Source: Microdochium bolleyi
Lineage: Eukaryota; Ascomycota; Sordariomycetes; Xylariales; Microdochiaceae
Direction of reading: 5' to 3'
Length of the DNA: 64,000 bases
Assembly (NCBI GenBank): GCA_001566295.1
Contig: KQ964256.1
Span: forward strand, 682,001-746,000
Below the pieces are notes generated by a model. It ran no database searches and had not been told where the DNA came from. It worked only from the letters and a program-made list of their open reading frames with translations. Of this stretch, positions 1-14,180 are shown in pieces (the first letter of the stretch is position 1; every line of letters starts with the position of its first letter). Both the position numbers and the translations under genes were made by a program.

Positions 1-3000
1 GAGACATCCGATGATTGCCGCACTGGGAGTTATATGCAAAGGGATGTTAAGAGGCAGCTTACTTCGTATTTATGTTTAATGCTGTAACGAACCTCTACGA
101 GTTACGGGGATACTGGATTTGGAACAGGGAATATCATCATATATACACTGAGAGAACGAGATTAATATAATACATTGAGCAATAGTTTCAAACTACTATT
201 CTACTCGGCTATCTATTCGACAATTATAGTGCTTCGATATTACACCAAACTTGAAAATCTCTAGATTAGTTGAGATATATTGGTATTGAAGCCTGCCACA
301 TGAAATATGAGGCGAAGGATACGATTGAACATTTTTATTTACAGCACAATCCACCTTACCGTCTAATCGGCTGCATAGTACAACTTACGATACGCGAAGG
401 CCACGTACGTAATACATAAGTTATCTAAATCTATTAGGAAAGTACGATAGAGCAGCGCCTGATTTTTTTCATCCGCTATGCTTAACCACAGAGACCCCCT
501 AAACTAGATGAGAGTACTACATACTTGATATAAAGCATACTCAAAAAGTATATATTTACTATATTCGACTAGTAGAAGCATCATCGACTTATAGCCGAGC
601 CCTATATATATAAACGACTACTGCAGCTTTACATTTGGTAGTTGCTTACTCTAGCTGTGGACTGTTCACTACGTATCTACGAGGTTAATCGAGTTGTTAT
701 AATCTTCGCTCTAACACGAACAACCCCTCCAGCTAGTACATGGACGGTGTTTATATACGTAGCTTCTCTTCAACACTACTACCACTTGTCTATAGGAGAC
801 TAATAGACTTATCCTAGTGCAGGACATGAAGTTTTGGTACTATGAAGAAGTGGAAGTAGTTGCGGACTTCTAATCATTATTGTAACGCAGTAAATATCAT
901 AAGTAGGCGTCTCCCTACTGAACTTTTTATTGTTGAGTGTACCTCCTGCTGTAACGAATAAAACCAAATTCGTCTTCGTCAGAACGGATGGCAATTGTTC
1001 CGGTATTGTTAATAGCATTCAGATAGATACACAGAATGATAAAGCAGATAACTAGTACGTACTAAGCATAGGTATAGTACAAAATCCCCTCCTCTTTTCC
1101 GCTCGCAACGAAGTCTTTTATTGCTATAACTTTTATAGGCTTCCAACTTATTAGAGCCTACATTGTCTCGACCGCGCAACGTCATAGACAGCATGCTATA
1201 TGCATCGATCATATCGTAATGGACTGAGTATAAGAGCAATTACTTACAACGAACCATTATTCCCGGTGGATTCTAGATCCCACTGTAATAATACTTCCCT
1301 TCCCAATTCTCAAAGGCTCTAATATGACAACTAGAATGAAACGAAATGCTTATAGCGTAGTAGTACTAATTGGAAAATTTTGAAGTCCAGCATATATTTC
1401 GAGTCTAGCTATTCTTAAAGAATAAAAGAAAATTCATGACAGCTTATATATAGTAGCCCTGCGGAAGCACCATTTCTTAGCATTAGGTTTATATCAGGCT
1501 TATAGTAGAGCAGAAGACAAATTCCAAGGTGAGATATATTACCACTAAAAAATCATAATCAAAGCTTTGGTAGCGAGATATTTATGGAACACATGATGGT
1601 TAGTATTTTCTAGAGCTACGCGCGATAAGTGGTCATTTATTGGTGGTATAAGCAGTATATAGAGCTGAGAAAAGAGAGAAAACTATGTTTGTAGAATCTA
1701 AGAGTAAGCAAGGCCGGCTATATACCGTGTTACTCTTCTTATTTAGCGGGCCGGGACATGTTTTCACAGACTGTAGCTGCCTCGCCTATTATAGTATGAG
1801 TACGCCCCGTATATATGTATGCTACATAACTAAATGTCTTGCTTACGCTATTACTACTACATGACACTACTACCCTCAAGGTCTACATATGAAGTAAACA
1901 AAGATTTCAATAGTTAGAAGTATACGGAATACATTAGTACTAACCAGCATATGTACCGGCTCTGGCCGGGGTAGAGACAACCTAACGAGAGAATGCTTAA
2001 GATACCGAAGAAAGAAAACACCCCTGGTCTAAAAATTCTCATCAATTTTTTACAGAGGTAGAAAACTGGGACCCAAAGTTCATTACAATTCAAGTACTTG
2101 TATACACTACACAATGAACATACATAGAATGATGTTACTTGCCCATCTACCTTCGAAAAAGCATAGGTATCTACCTTGCGGATATGTTGTAACTTTGACT
2201 CGGTAGTTGAGAGATACCCTAGTGGGATACTACTTATTCCAGTCTATTGCGAAGGAGAAAAAGACAACTACTTCCGTTTATAACAAGTTATCAATAGTAT
2301 GGGAAAATTGACCTGGGTTGACATCGGAGCTACTTTAATACACCTCTTTATCTTCACTCAATAGCTGTTGAAATATGTACTAGCGTACTCTCAGATAATA
2401 TAGCACCGTTGATAGAGATCTTCAGATATTTTTAACTTCCGCGTGAAATCATTCCCGTCAAAATCTCTTCGCAATACCGTAAAGTTAGCAGGCACTACTA
2501 ACTTATCTTCGCTTGTAAGAAAGTAAAATAGTCAACCTAGTAACGAGACATGCCTAGTAGGCGCTCTATAGGAGAGGGAACAACTCAATATTATATAATA
2601 CGCAGGATTTAGGTAATTACTGCCTCGTCGAAACCTTCTTTCAGTAATTATTTAGGCAACAAAGAGCACTAGCTAGCGACCTGTTATAATACTATTATAT
2701 ACTTTTCTGTAATCTCGTAACTAGGTGTATCTCGCAGCTTGGTAGATGACAATGTTGCATATATACCTCCCCTTTCATCTTTTCTATATGTGACTAAGAT
2801 ATGTAGGCAACTGGCTTGGGCCAAAGCTGACATTATATTTAACTCCGACCTCCAATATATCCCGTGCACACAATTTATAAATATCACTGCAAGCACTTAT
2901 TATAATCTAGACGATCTACATAGATACTGGTATTGTAGAATCCTCATTCCTATAAAATATAACAACGACGAGGATAACAAAAATCTTTAATATAGTAGTA

Positions 3001-6000
3001 AATAAGGCTTATACGTGCAAGTATTCACAATATCGAGAAAGGTATCCTCACTACTTTCTACAATAGAAAGAGTAGGCTCGCTATAATCCTAGAGCTTCCT
3101 CGCCGCTGGCTATGGACGTTGCTGCTTGACAAAGGCAACGTAGACTAGCCGCGATTCACTACGAGATATACAGCTAGTCCGGTCGTGGTACCAAAAACAA
3201 CTAAACACGGAAGCCACTCAGTGGATAATGGGCTTCTTATCCTAATAGTATAAAAGAAACTAGAAATATCCCCTCTCTCTTAGAAATTTAGGTGAGATAC
3301 TAAGTAACTATACCGAACCATGTAGCTATGTATACATTTATTACAAAGCTTTTCTTAGTCATCGAGAGTTTTAAACATTCTCTAACACTCTATTATGGTA
3401 GACGGATATGTGATAAATCCTTCGACTGTATAATGTAAACCTTATCTTTACATTTTATAAATCGTAGGACTTAAGTCCTGCTATCTGAACGTAAATGCAT
3501 TCGTAGATGGATATGGAAACACTTTGAAAATATAAGATAGTAGTATTTAGATATAACATTTGTAGCCCCTTCTCTTGCTCAAATTTGTTTTCGTGCTGCA
3601 GTATCTCGTACTGCGTGCGATATTGTATCTAACATTTTCTAACTATTCGTGAAATTAGTCGATCATTTCTCCAGGGGTTTTACGTTATAGGTCACCGTAC
3701 AGTAGTCCTACTATCCACAATACAGCATAATCCAGTTTCCAATTTACGGAAATTAAATCTATATAGTACAGTGAAATTCAACCAAGACAAGTTGTAATCG
3801 TATTAAGAGTAGGTCGCTACTTACTTTTTATCATCTGGACAATTACCGTAAGAAGGCTTCAACGAAGTAGTATTCATCCTCCCCCTCTACATTATATAAT
3901 AAAGAGGTATTCCCTCGCCTATAAAGCGTCTACCAGGCCTATAGGTATCTCGCCATTAGGTCTATATCGTTACTAGGTAAAGTACGTTGGTGTCCAGTCC
4001 ATCTCAATATATGGGTAGAGAGTATAAAGCCCACGATCGAAAGAATTTCTAAAGCAGGGGCTATAATGGTATTTGAAACTTAGCCTTTGTTAAGTATCCT
4101 CTACTTGTATGTCACTACAGAAGATCCCTTTCTATAAGGCACGTATACACAGGAATACTACTGAAGCTAGAAGCCGTATAACATATGGAAATAGATAAAT
4201 TGATCGCAACAGAGGTACGATATTTAAGATGATTCACTACTTGTTTTTAGCTAGTACAAGAAGGTAGTTAAGCTAAAAACACAGGGTGTAAGTAATCCTT
4301 CTCCGGTCCGCTTCACTAGAATAAGCCCTAGAGCATACCATATGGTTGTCGACTATACAAGCAGTATAACCTCATGGGTGTCAAGGTAGTTAGGCATAGG
4401 GCGATTCATAGGAGTCCTAATTGATACATTGAGTAACAATCTAATTTAATTAGACCAGAGTGGCTCGAAACACGCCAAGCATGAGTTAAATTAAACAGTA
4501 CTAACTCTGTTCCAGAGCCTAAGCAAGGTTAAGCAAATATAGCGATACAACGTCTTACAGCTCTATCATTTTAGGCTATAAGACAATAGCTATAAGGCAG
4601 CCCACTGTCAACATACACTAAAAAAGAAAACTTCATCAATCCTCTTACCTTCAAAGCAGGTTACAAGCGTATGCTAAATATAAAGCGAAAGCTCTAAGAG
4701 CAACAACGCATGTATGTAGATTACGCTTCATAGCTGTAGAGTCAAGGTGAATTTCAATTCTAAGTAGACTTACGCGAACCCTAGAAAGCCATGCTACTTA
4801 TTCCTTAATATAGTAGGTATGAGAAACTCCTCTTTAACTTAAAAAAAAGCGTTTACTGACTGATTCATTATCGCGCCTCTCTGCAGAGCTCTTCTCATTC
4901 CATTATGTTCACCTCTATATGGCATCGAATATATGCTCAGGACATTACTTAAATCCAATTATTGAGAACAAAATCTACTACACACTCGGTTTTATCTATT
5001 TCTCATCACCCGAAAATTATTAATCTAGATTAACTTTGAAGATGCCTAGGTGTAGGTAGTAAGTGGGCAAACAAGGATCCTATACACCAGCGTAACCTAA
5101 ATAATAAGCAACTTATGTTCTTTACGATAGTCTTACAACTAGGTATATCTTGTTACTAGGTGGATTACGTTAATCGTTAGAAAGTAAAATATATACTTAC
5201 GCGAGACCTCTTATACGCTAGCAAGTCATCGCTATATATCCGCATGTATCTATAAAATCATATAGTCCTGTCGTACTAAGAGTCTTCACAGTACGTAGTC
5301 CTCCAGATTGTACAGAGTAATGAGTAACAATGAATCACTGTCCTCGGGTCATATTCAGAACGAAGTAAGACTTACAGAGCCTCTCGCCTGTTCCTATCTA
5401 CTTATATCATTAGCTGTGGCTATCCTTTCTATAGTTATTTAACCCAGTCCGGTGCAAGAAAACAAATACTGGTTATGCTAAGCTTAGAATGGGGTGAGTG
5501 TCATACAAAGAGCGTAAAATCATGAAGTATATTGATTGACCACTCTCCTACAAACGCAGAGAACAGTTTTGTAAATGAATCTTAATATTTACCACGTACT
5601 AAAACAGTTTACCACCAACTTCAGTACATGGGGGGAAACATAAAGTTGCAGAAACAGCTTCGCTGCTACTCTATCATAGGATAGCAGAAGAGATTCGGGT
5701 AAGAACACTACGATGAAATGTAGTTTCCGATTGGCTATAGAAAATGAATGTACTCTAGAAACCCCGTTTACCGAAATCACTATGTAATATCTAACGGCGA
5801 GTTGTTTACTATAACCTCTGTGAATGAAGTATATATAAACGGCATTCCATTTCATAACGTGTCGTATTGTCATACTAGGTTGCAAAAGTACTATTGTCCT
5901 AGAACTTTGTACAAACGCTATTTCTATGCTAAAAGAGTTAGAACTCTTTGGTCAACTTCTACTACTCTAATCAATCTACATAGTTTACTGGAATGGATCA

Positions 6001-9000
6001 AGAGACCAGTCAGAAGACTATTAAAGAGAAATAGAGCACGGCCAGCATAGTATATAAATAAACGAGGCAAGCAAATACATTGGGAGCAATTACAATAGAA
6101 AGAATGATAACCTTGAATAAAGTCCCCGTATTACTAGTTCCATATCAAATCGATTTCCAGTGATGAAATCCATAATGTGTTGTTCGTATGAACCGAGAAG
6201 AAATTGATCTTATAGGCCCTATAGGTATTTACCAATGCGAGCGCCCCAATCTATGTACACGCTGTATCATCTATCACAGCTAAAGCCCGTAAAGGCTGCT
6301 TCGAGAGTATAGGTCACTTATACCGGTTGAATCGATCAGATCTATCTTTTGCTTGTTAGAATTGAAACTGATAAATAATTAGGGAAGTGCGCACTTTCTT
6401 ATCTTCCGCAGAGCAAGAGCAAGAAGCAACTCATCTAAGTCTAAGCTGCTTGTATTAGATACCTTCATCCGTTGTCCCTTCCCAGGTTAGAAATTTATCA
6501 AGCTTCGAATCAGTGCATTATACATTAATATTCGAACAACTCTCAAATGTAGAATACAGAGACAATCTTAGTCTGTTTTTCATAATCCTTCTTACAATCT
6601 CTCAATCTCCGCTAGTACTTACGTCTCTACTCTAACTACCAGCCCTCCCACGTAGAATATAAGTTAATAGATAGTATTAAGTATATATAGACCCTCATTC
6701 TATATAGTACTAGCAACAACCACTCATATATATATATGTAATACAGCTGGCTTGTTATAATCGAAGTATCTTCTAGCTTAGATTGGAGCTACATAAATCG
6801 TATCGTTGTTTTACCAGATTGTGTACTATAATAGATATCTACCGGTTCGCTACTATCAGCCTTGACTTCCGGTTTCTGTTAAGCTCTTCCTCCAGTATCG
6901 ACCATAAGTACAGATGTAGACTTTGGAGCTCTGATTACCTTTACAGTCAATGTCATACTCAGGGCCGTTATTCAGCTCAGTCTTACATCTACAATGGAAT
7001 TACTATGAGTCGCAGGGAACTCGATAGCTTTAGGAGACTTCATATGCTTCTTATCTGTGGGGTCTTGCTATATTAATAATATATATCCCGGCTTCTAGAA
7101 CTTATACCATTGTCCCTATTTACCTCGAGGGATTTCTACGATTTGATTGATTTTTTCAGCTTCTCTGCATGATTCCTATATACAATAGAACTAAAGGCTA
7201 ACAACTTAGGATTATATAAGAAGGTTTATATACTTCCGCCCACCACCATAGTACAATCTTTTATTCAGTTAGATACAGTCTAGCTTTTACTCTAGCTTTT
7301 ACTCTAGTAGGATATAATGTTAAATCAATCTATTACAGGGCTTCCAGTGACTCTCCGTCAAGTAAGAGAAAGAAGAATGAATAGCTAACGAAAGGAAGCT
7401 CTTTCAAGACAGCAAGAAGAAACTTGGTTGTAGAATATAGATAGGTAAGTAGAAAGATCCTTCCAACTAAAAGTTGAGTAAGTATTATTTCTCCTAGATG
7501 ATATTAAGATCTCGGATACTCAGCTAGTACGTAGTAGCTTAAGAAGACAAGGGATCGAGCGATCTATACCCATAATATTAGATTCGTAGTAGTGACTTAG
7601 CGTAGCCATGTTATGTAAACTATTTCCAGGTCACTTTAAGGACCAAGAAACAGTCTAACGCTACACAACCCTTTTCTACCCGTAGGTCTCGACTATGTCT
7701 CTTAATGATATATATATCGACTCAAGTCTACCCTTGCTTGGTACAATGTATGACAACTTCAAACCCTGAGAAGCCTGGATGATAAAGTGAGAGTGTACTT
7801 AAATACTGGAACTGTAATTCAGTTGACTTCGTATACATAGTGTCAAGTGTACAACAATACAAGCCAGATACTTGTATACACTAAGTATAGTACCAAATGA
7901 GAAGATGGATGGAAAGAGCAGGGAATATACAAAAAAAGAAAAAGGAAAGAACGATAATTACGTAGCGATGGTCTTAATCAAGCCTTACTACATCAGTCTA
8001 TTGGTTATATAACACCCTTATCATATATAGTTCAAGAGGTAAAGACTTTCTTAAAAATGTACCTTCAGATGTTTGAGAGTCTCTTAAGTAGAGTAAACTA
8101 TTATTTATTAAAAGATCAGAGGTATTGCTTTCGAAACTGCTCATCATCAATGAAAAAAAGCTTTCTAAGCACTATATGCATGGGTCTCCTAGAGTCCCCA
8201 TATTATAAATTTGCTATTCGAATAGTATATGTAGAATATAACTTTTATGTTGTATTCCCCTGACACAATCTACGGCCAAATCATAACAAATGCTTAGAAG
8301 TCATTTTCGTGCCTTACTAAGTGGAGTAGGAGCATATATTAAACGAGCTCTATAGAGACTGTATAGATAGATCTTGAGTGCCCATAGAGACTGCGTATCG
8401 ACGGGCTACGAGTGTGTGTAGGACTACTTCTCGCTCATTATGCTTAATTGTTGAAGGAAGTAAAGGCTATGTATACTACGTATGTTGAGAAGCGTACTAT
8501 ATACGCATGATATAACAGAATACTTTCTTCCTAGAATGGAAGTATAAGTCTATCGCTTATGAGTGATATATATATATAGGTGTAGGGTGACTCTTAATAT
8601 ACATTTATTGTTCTCCGTGTAGGTGAAGAACGAGTTGTTGAGATACGTACATAAGTAATATTGATAATGCATCTTGTAATTTGTAGCACGCAATAATATT
8701 CAGCCGGTAAAGGGTCACTACCATATCTTGTCTCTAGATTGTTCGAACACGTCCACATCTTCTTTCCCCTTCTGTATCAGAAGAAATGTTGTACACTACG
8801 CAAGTGATGTAGACTTATCTAGCGGAAACTTAACTAAGATAATGTAGCAGGAGATGCTCCAGTAGAGGAAAGGGAGAGTCCCAAAATTTCAGAATGTGTA
8901 TAAGACTAAGCAAAAGGAAAAGGAAGAGGGAAAAAAGAACAGGGCGAATACAAGGACTATACTGATAAATTGATTATTTTGCACTTATTATTGGTCTGCT

Positions 9001-9690
9001 TGCGGACAATAGAGAGACTGGAGCTTTGTACTATAGAACATTTTATAGAGAGAACATAGAACTGAGTGGCATTGCCATGCTGGGTGAGTTTATGTAGTCT
9101 TTTAGCACTTCCAACTTACTCTAAGTCTTAAAATTACGCATTTCCACTTCTGAGCACTTTGTGAGCTAAAGTCGAACATATGATAGAATTTGACAGGACT
9201 TGAAGAAAGTGCTTTTTCAGCTACATAGATATCGAAAACGTTTTTTCTTATTCATTCACGCAACTGTTTTCATCAAACATATAACATCAAGCTTTTCTGT
9301 TAGGGTACGTCTCATACAACTATACTGTGTCCTACCAAGGAGATTACACTGATTATGAAGAGACCACTACTGTACCTAACAATTATTGTAAGACTTTAAC
9401 AGCAAATGGAAGAATTCTTTTAGCCCGACTATATCGAATACTAACTTAATAGTACTATGACGATTTCAATCACATATGTCAAGGTCAGCAGCTTCTTGAA
9501 AGAGTCTTAACATAGCTTAGAGCCATGTAGGCTGAGTAACCATTCTTCTCTTTTCCAAACAGCTTGAAGAGACAGACTTAGACATAGTTTTATATTTAGC
9601 TTATAGTAGGAGGCCAATAGTTGCACACATACACGATCTTGATAATAATTTCCAAGCTGCTCTACCGAGAGACTAGGTGCTGTGTGAAGA
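1..9690. repeat. AT-rich, gene-free block with RIP-like composition
   Basis: No open reading frame here exceeds about 100 codons, none resembles a known protein, and stop codons (TAG, TAA) are dense in every frame. The block is full of TA-rich runs and differs strikingly from the GC-rich DNA that follows. Hand counts of single 60-nt lines gave TpA/ApT 9/6 and (CpA+TpG)/(ApC+GpT) 6/10 at 3961-4020, but 10/10 and 6/6 at 5221-5280. The first line fits strong RIP, the second is borderline. RIP of duplicated transposons is the usual source of such blocks in Sordariomycetes. I could not identify the parent element: no intact terminal repeats, reverse transcriptase or transposase motifs were seen. 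Subtelomeric or centromere-proximal DNA is an alternative. Confidence 0.7.
7279..7307. repeat. Short direct repeat inside the AT-rich block
   Basis: A 12-base unit (TCTAGCTTTTAC) occurs twice in direct succession, followed by a partial third copy (TCTAG). It is a minor local duplication with no evident function. Confidence 0.75.
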
Positions 9691-9899
9691 GACTGTCCTG
9701 CGCAGGGGGCAAGCTCAGTGTCGGCGTGGGCCGGCCGGACCGCTACCTTCGGCACGGGACCGGGCAGTGTCCTCCCCGCATATGCTGTTGTCATGAGCGC
9801 CCTCTGGAAACAGGGTATTCCCAAACAAATCCCGTCTCAGCCCCCCTTGCCCAGCGCGAACTATTGTTTCTGGATCATATCTTGATCCTCAATACAGCC

Positions 9900-11378
9900 A
9901 TGCAGAAAATTGCACCGATACTGCGCCGGAACCTGTCTGAGATAGTCGCCGGCCGTGCCGTGCCTGGGGGATCCAAGGCGTCGGGCATCGCCATCAACGC
10001 AAGGCGGCTGATGGAGACGTTGCACGAGTCGTGCGCCTGGGGGGCGGCGTACTTTGCTGAGGACACGCAGAACGACACACGGGCGAGGTCGGGGATGGCA
10101 CGGCTGGCCCTGTCGGACGAGGACGCGGCGGTGCGAGCGTGGCTAGGACAGCAGGTCGAGGCGCTGGGGTGCACACTGACAACGGACAAGATGGGCAACA
10201 TGTTTGCGCGGATGGCCGGGTCGCGGGGTTCCGGGGCCCCAATGACGGCAATGGGCAGCCACCTGGATACGCAGCCGCACGGTGGCCGGTACGACGGGAT
10301 CCTCGGCATCGTGGCCGGGCTCGAGGTCCTGCGCAGCCTGCACGAGCGCGGGCACCGGCCAGCCTTTGACATTGGGCTCGTCAACTGGACCAACGAGGAG
10401 GGCGCCCGCTTCCCCAAGTCGATGGTGTCCTCGGCCGTGTGGGCAGGCGACATAGCTCTTGCAGATGCCTGGGCGCTGCCAGACATCGCCGACCCGGCCA
10501 TCACCCTCGGCGCCGAGCTCGCCCGCCACGGCCTTGTCGGCAGCCTCGATTGCTCCGCCGACCCGGCCCGCGGCTTCCCGCTCGCCGCCCACTTTGAGCT
10601 GCACATTGAACAGGGCCCCGTCCTCGAGGCCGCCCGCCGCCGCATCGGCGTTGTCCAGGGCTCCCAGGCCTACCGCTGGCTCACCGTCGAGGTTGCCGGC
10701 CGCGCCGCCCACACCGGTACCACGCCGCTCGAGATGCGCTCCGATCCTGTCCTCGCCGCCGCCCGCATGATCACCGCCTCCCACGACGTTGCCCGCCGTC
10801 ATGGGGGGCTCGCCTCGACCGGCATCCTCAAGCTGCCAGCCTCCTCGTCTACGAACACCATCGCCACTACAGTGTCCTTCTCCCTCGACATCCGCCATCC
10901 CGACGACAATGTCCTCGCCGTCATCCACAACGAATGTCTGGAGGCCTTCGAACAGGCTCGCACCAACCAGTGGGGCAAGTCCGTCAGCCTCAGGTACTCC
11001 CTCGACACCGACTCCCCTGCGGCGAAATTCGATCCGGGCTGCATCAGGGCCATTGAGCTGGCTGCCGATAGTCTAGTCGGCCCCGAGGGCTGGCAGCACA
11101 TCACAAGCGGTGCCGGCCACGACACCGTCTGCACTAGCAAGCAGTGCCCTTCTGCCATGATTTTTGTCCCGTGCAAGGGCGGCATAAGCCACCACCCGGA
11201 GGAGTACTGCACCCCTCAAGACTGGTATGTGCCCAGAGCTGAAATTTGTTAATCTCTGATCAAGCATCCAAATGGAAACTGTTCTGACATTGCTGATTTA
11301 CCGGATAGTGCTCTGGGTGCCCAGACTCTACTAGAAACAGTGCTGCATTATGATCAGATGAGAGTCGCTGAAGCATGA
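9900..11378 (+). CDS. M20-family amidohydrolase (N-carbamoyl-L-amino-acid hydrolase / beta-ureidopropionase-like)
   Basis: Two exons, 9900-11224 and 11309-11378, give 464 residues, normal for this family. The enzyme should cleave an N-carbamoyl or ureido group from an amino-acid-type substrate with a two-metal centre. Seen: GSHLDTQPHGGRYDG (first His ligand and the bridging Asp), NEEGARFPKS with the catalytic and metal Glu, HFELHIEQGPVLE with the next His, and ISHHPEEY near the C-terminus with the last His. The intron starts GTATGT, has a CTGAC branch site and restores the family C-terminus (QDCALGAQ). The frame is open upstream to 9621, but ATG 9900 begins a plausible basic leader (MQKIAPILRR), possibly mitochondrial. 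Exact substrate cannot be read from sequence. The start lies only about 200 bases from the AT-rich block. Confidence 0.88.
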
Positions 11379-11841
11379 GCGGCACAGCGAGCCTCGTTCT
11401 TCTAAACAAGTTGAGACCCTTCTTGTTCACCCAGAGTCTCATGATGCTGCTGCCAGTGAATGGCACATCTGCAGCGCAAGGGTGGATCGACACCAAACCC
11501 GATATGAACTCGCGCCAGCGTATGGTTTGTGTCACACTCAGGTACAGTCCTAAGCCATAGGCGTTTTTCATGAGCTGAGCGGGTCAACCTCACGCGATTC
11601 GCCGGCATGTGGCATATTTCAAGCCAGGTGGCTGCCTTCGGCTCTAAACTTCACATAAGCACACAACGCGGACGATCTTGACTACATGCCATGGAAGCAA
11701 TATAAAGAGTGCAAGATCCTTACGAATCGTGGAATGTTCGATATCGTGCTGAGTCCTACTCAAATGTACAGCATATTATACAGGGAGCTGGATCGCGAAC
11801 GTGAAGTATACAGACCATTCCCAACGAACATCACGAGAGAC
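11379..11841. other. Convergent 3' intergenic region
   Basis: This lies between the stop codons of the amidohydrolase (+) and the prolyl-tRNA synthetase (-) and should hold both 3' UTRs. Only short frames without protein-like composition are present. Confidence 0.6.
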
Positions 11842-14180
11842 TTACAGCTGGACCAGCAGCTTTCGTGCGTGCTCGGCCAGTTCCTCCAGGGGCACATCAC
11901 TGGTCAGTCCTAGGCGGCGACACTGAACAGAGCACAGCCGCTTCTCCTGCCATGCACGCCCGAGAATGACTATGACAGGGTAGCCAGTGGCGTCGGCGTC
12001 CTTGAGCTTCCACGGCAGGGACAGGGGACGATCATCCAGGGCCACGTCGATACGGGGGCTGTTCCCAGTCTCAGCCTGGGCCAATAGCTTTGCAACGTCC
12101 GCAGCGTCTTCTGTGTTATCCTGGGTGGGGACCACAGCGACCTCGAAAGGAGCGATGGCTCGAGGCCAGTTCAGTCCCTTGTCATCGGCAAGATGGTCAG
12201 CGACGGCACCGATGATTCGTGAGACGCCAATTCCGTGGCAGCCCATCTGGACAAAGGTCCGCTGGGACGTCCCGCGCTTTTCTAGGCTCGGAACCTGGAC
12301 TTGAGCTGATAACGCCTCGGAGTATTTTGTGCCCAGATGAAAAGTGTGTCCCAGCTCGATGGCTTTCTGCACCTCCAGCGTCGGCGACAAGCACATGGGA
12401 CAGGTGTCGCCACTTCGTATCCTAAGTACGTCGGTCTCATGTGTCGCAGCTGATGATTGAGATACGCGCATAGACGGCACAGCAGAGCTTTCCAGGCGGC
12501 GTCGAGCTTCATGGTCAGAAAAGGCTGCAGTCACCCTGCGATCGACAATGTGCACGGCTTCCAAGGGCGACTGCTTATTATCTGATGGCCGTGGTAGCAT
12601 TCCGTCATGGAGAGTGACACTCGAGTCCAGTGGCACAATGGACTTGATGATGTGCATGTTGATGTCCTCGGCGCTTAGAGTGCGAGCCTTGTTGGTGGTC
12701 GCGTCCTCAACACTGGTCGGATACCAGACATGGACCAGCTGCTTGCGATCTTTCGTGATGCCCCGGAACAAGGACATGGTTGAGTATTGTACGGGGCTCT
12801 TGGGATCGGGAATTGCAGGAACCGCCAGCTCCTCGTTGGCAACATAATCGCACGTCTTGCAGCTGATCACGTGGTCTTCGCCGATAGACGTTGGTAGGTG
12901 GTACTCATGGCTCAAGTCACCACCAATATCTCCAGAGCTTGCCTCAGCCACGAGGTAGGGTAGCTTGAGGGTATCAAACAACCGCGAGTATGCCGCTCGG
13001 ACCTGCTGGTAGGTTTCCAGGGCAGCTTCAGTCGAACTGTCGAACGTGTATAGATCCTTCATGGTGAACTCGCGGCCGCGCAGCAGCCCATGGCGAGGCC
13101 GTACTTCGTCACGGTATTTGCGACCTGGATGAGGGTTAGAAAAGGTACAGTGTTACAGGATCGTCCAACCCCGTTCAGGGCCGGCGTCGTGGTGATTTAC
13201 CGATCTGATAGAGCCTAAGTGGTAGATCCTTGTACGAGTGCACAGTACTGGCGACAAGCGAGGTGATTTCCTCTTCGTGAGTCGGTGTCAAAAGTAGCTT
13301 GGTTTCTTTCCTGTCTTCGAGACGAAACAGCTGCAACACCAATTGTCAATCAATGCGTGGTCTCGAGCATAGCAGTCCAGGCGACGGCCAACAGAACCTC
13401 TCAAACGGAAAAGTAAGGACGAAAATGCACAATAAAATAGAAGCCAGAAACAATCACAGTCTCAAGGCTCGAATAGAACCCGCTCCATCCAGATATCGAG
13501 AGAACCCGAATAAAAACACCATATACTGACCTCGGGGCCATAGGCGTCTAAACGACCCGTCTTCTGCCATAGGGCCTGTGTAGAGAGGGAAGACAGCGAA
13601 ACCTTGGACGCGCCTGGAGAGGAGAGCCTCGTGTTAGCCCACAACGTGCAGACCACACCATGGGCAGGAACTTGAATGCTGGAAGTATGATACTAGGCTC
13701 GGGTTGCACTCACCAAGCTCGCTCATATGGTGGTCAATCAGTCGTTCTAGCTTGACCTGCACCCTTTGCGCTAGTGGCAGGAGATGGAAAACACCAGGCT
13801 GGCTCTGTGGTACCGTAACAGTGTCAGGCAAGGCGCGATATAACCTCGTGGAGAAGACATGTGATGCTATGGACGAACCTGCCGAAGATAGCCTGCTCTA
13901 ACGAGCTTGTCGAAGGCGTCGACTAGAGCCAGAGTGTTAGCTAGAAAGGTTGTGTGAAGCCTCAAGGTGTACTTTAGCTGGCACAAGAACTACCTTGTTG
14001 CTGCGATTTTGCATGCAAGCCGCCTGTCGGGATCCAGAAGCGGGAGAGTCGGGTATAATGTCTCGGGCCATGTTGATGTGCCTGAGCGTAGGAGCGGCAC
14101 TGAGCAAAAGCATGTCGTGCGAGGACGCTCCGTGGCGAGCTGATAGTGGCGATCGCCGCAGACACTTTGGGCCTCGTCAT
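11842..14180 (-). CDS. AIM10: Mitochondrial prolyl-tRNA synthetase
   Basis: Charges mitochondrial tRNA-Pro. Six exons: 13994-14180, 13879-13922, 13714-13804, 13531-13613, 13201-13330, 11842-13124; phases agree throughout and give 605 residues (yeast Aim10 is 576). The N-terminus has a typical matrix-targeting leader with a likely cleavage site near RSYAQ. Motif 1 lies around GVFHLLPLAQRVQ (residues about 80-110). Motif 2 is VRPRHGLLRGREFTM (186-200). Motif 3 is MGCHGIGVSR (about 273 residues later), followed by the anticodon-binding domain. Cysteine pairs CKTC and CPMC flank the short region between motifs 2 and 3; the large bacterial-type editing insertion is not seen. The start at 14180 is preferred over an in-frame ATG 27 codons upstream because it heads the leader. 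One donor is GTTCGT (intron 13805-13878). It shares a 409-bp promoter region with MAK21. Confidence 0.92.

Noticed and set aside
5748..6050. 100-codon frame in the AT-rich block as a transposon protein remnant
   Set aside because: No reverse transcriptase, integrase or transposase motif could be seen, and an opposite frame of similar length overlaps it.
9621..9899. Upstream in-frame extension of the amidohydrolase
   Set aside because: The extra 93 residues start in AT-rich DNA and lack family similarity; ATG 9900 gives the normal length.
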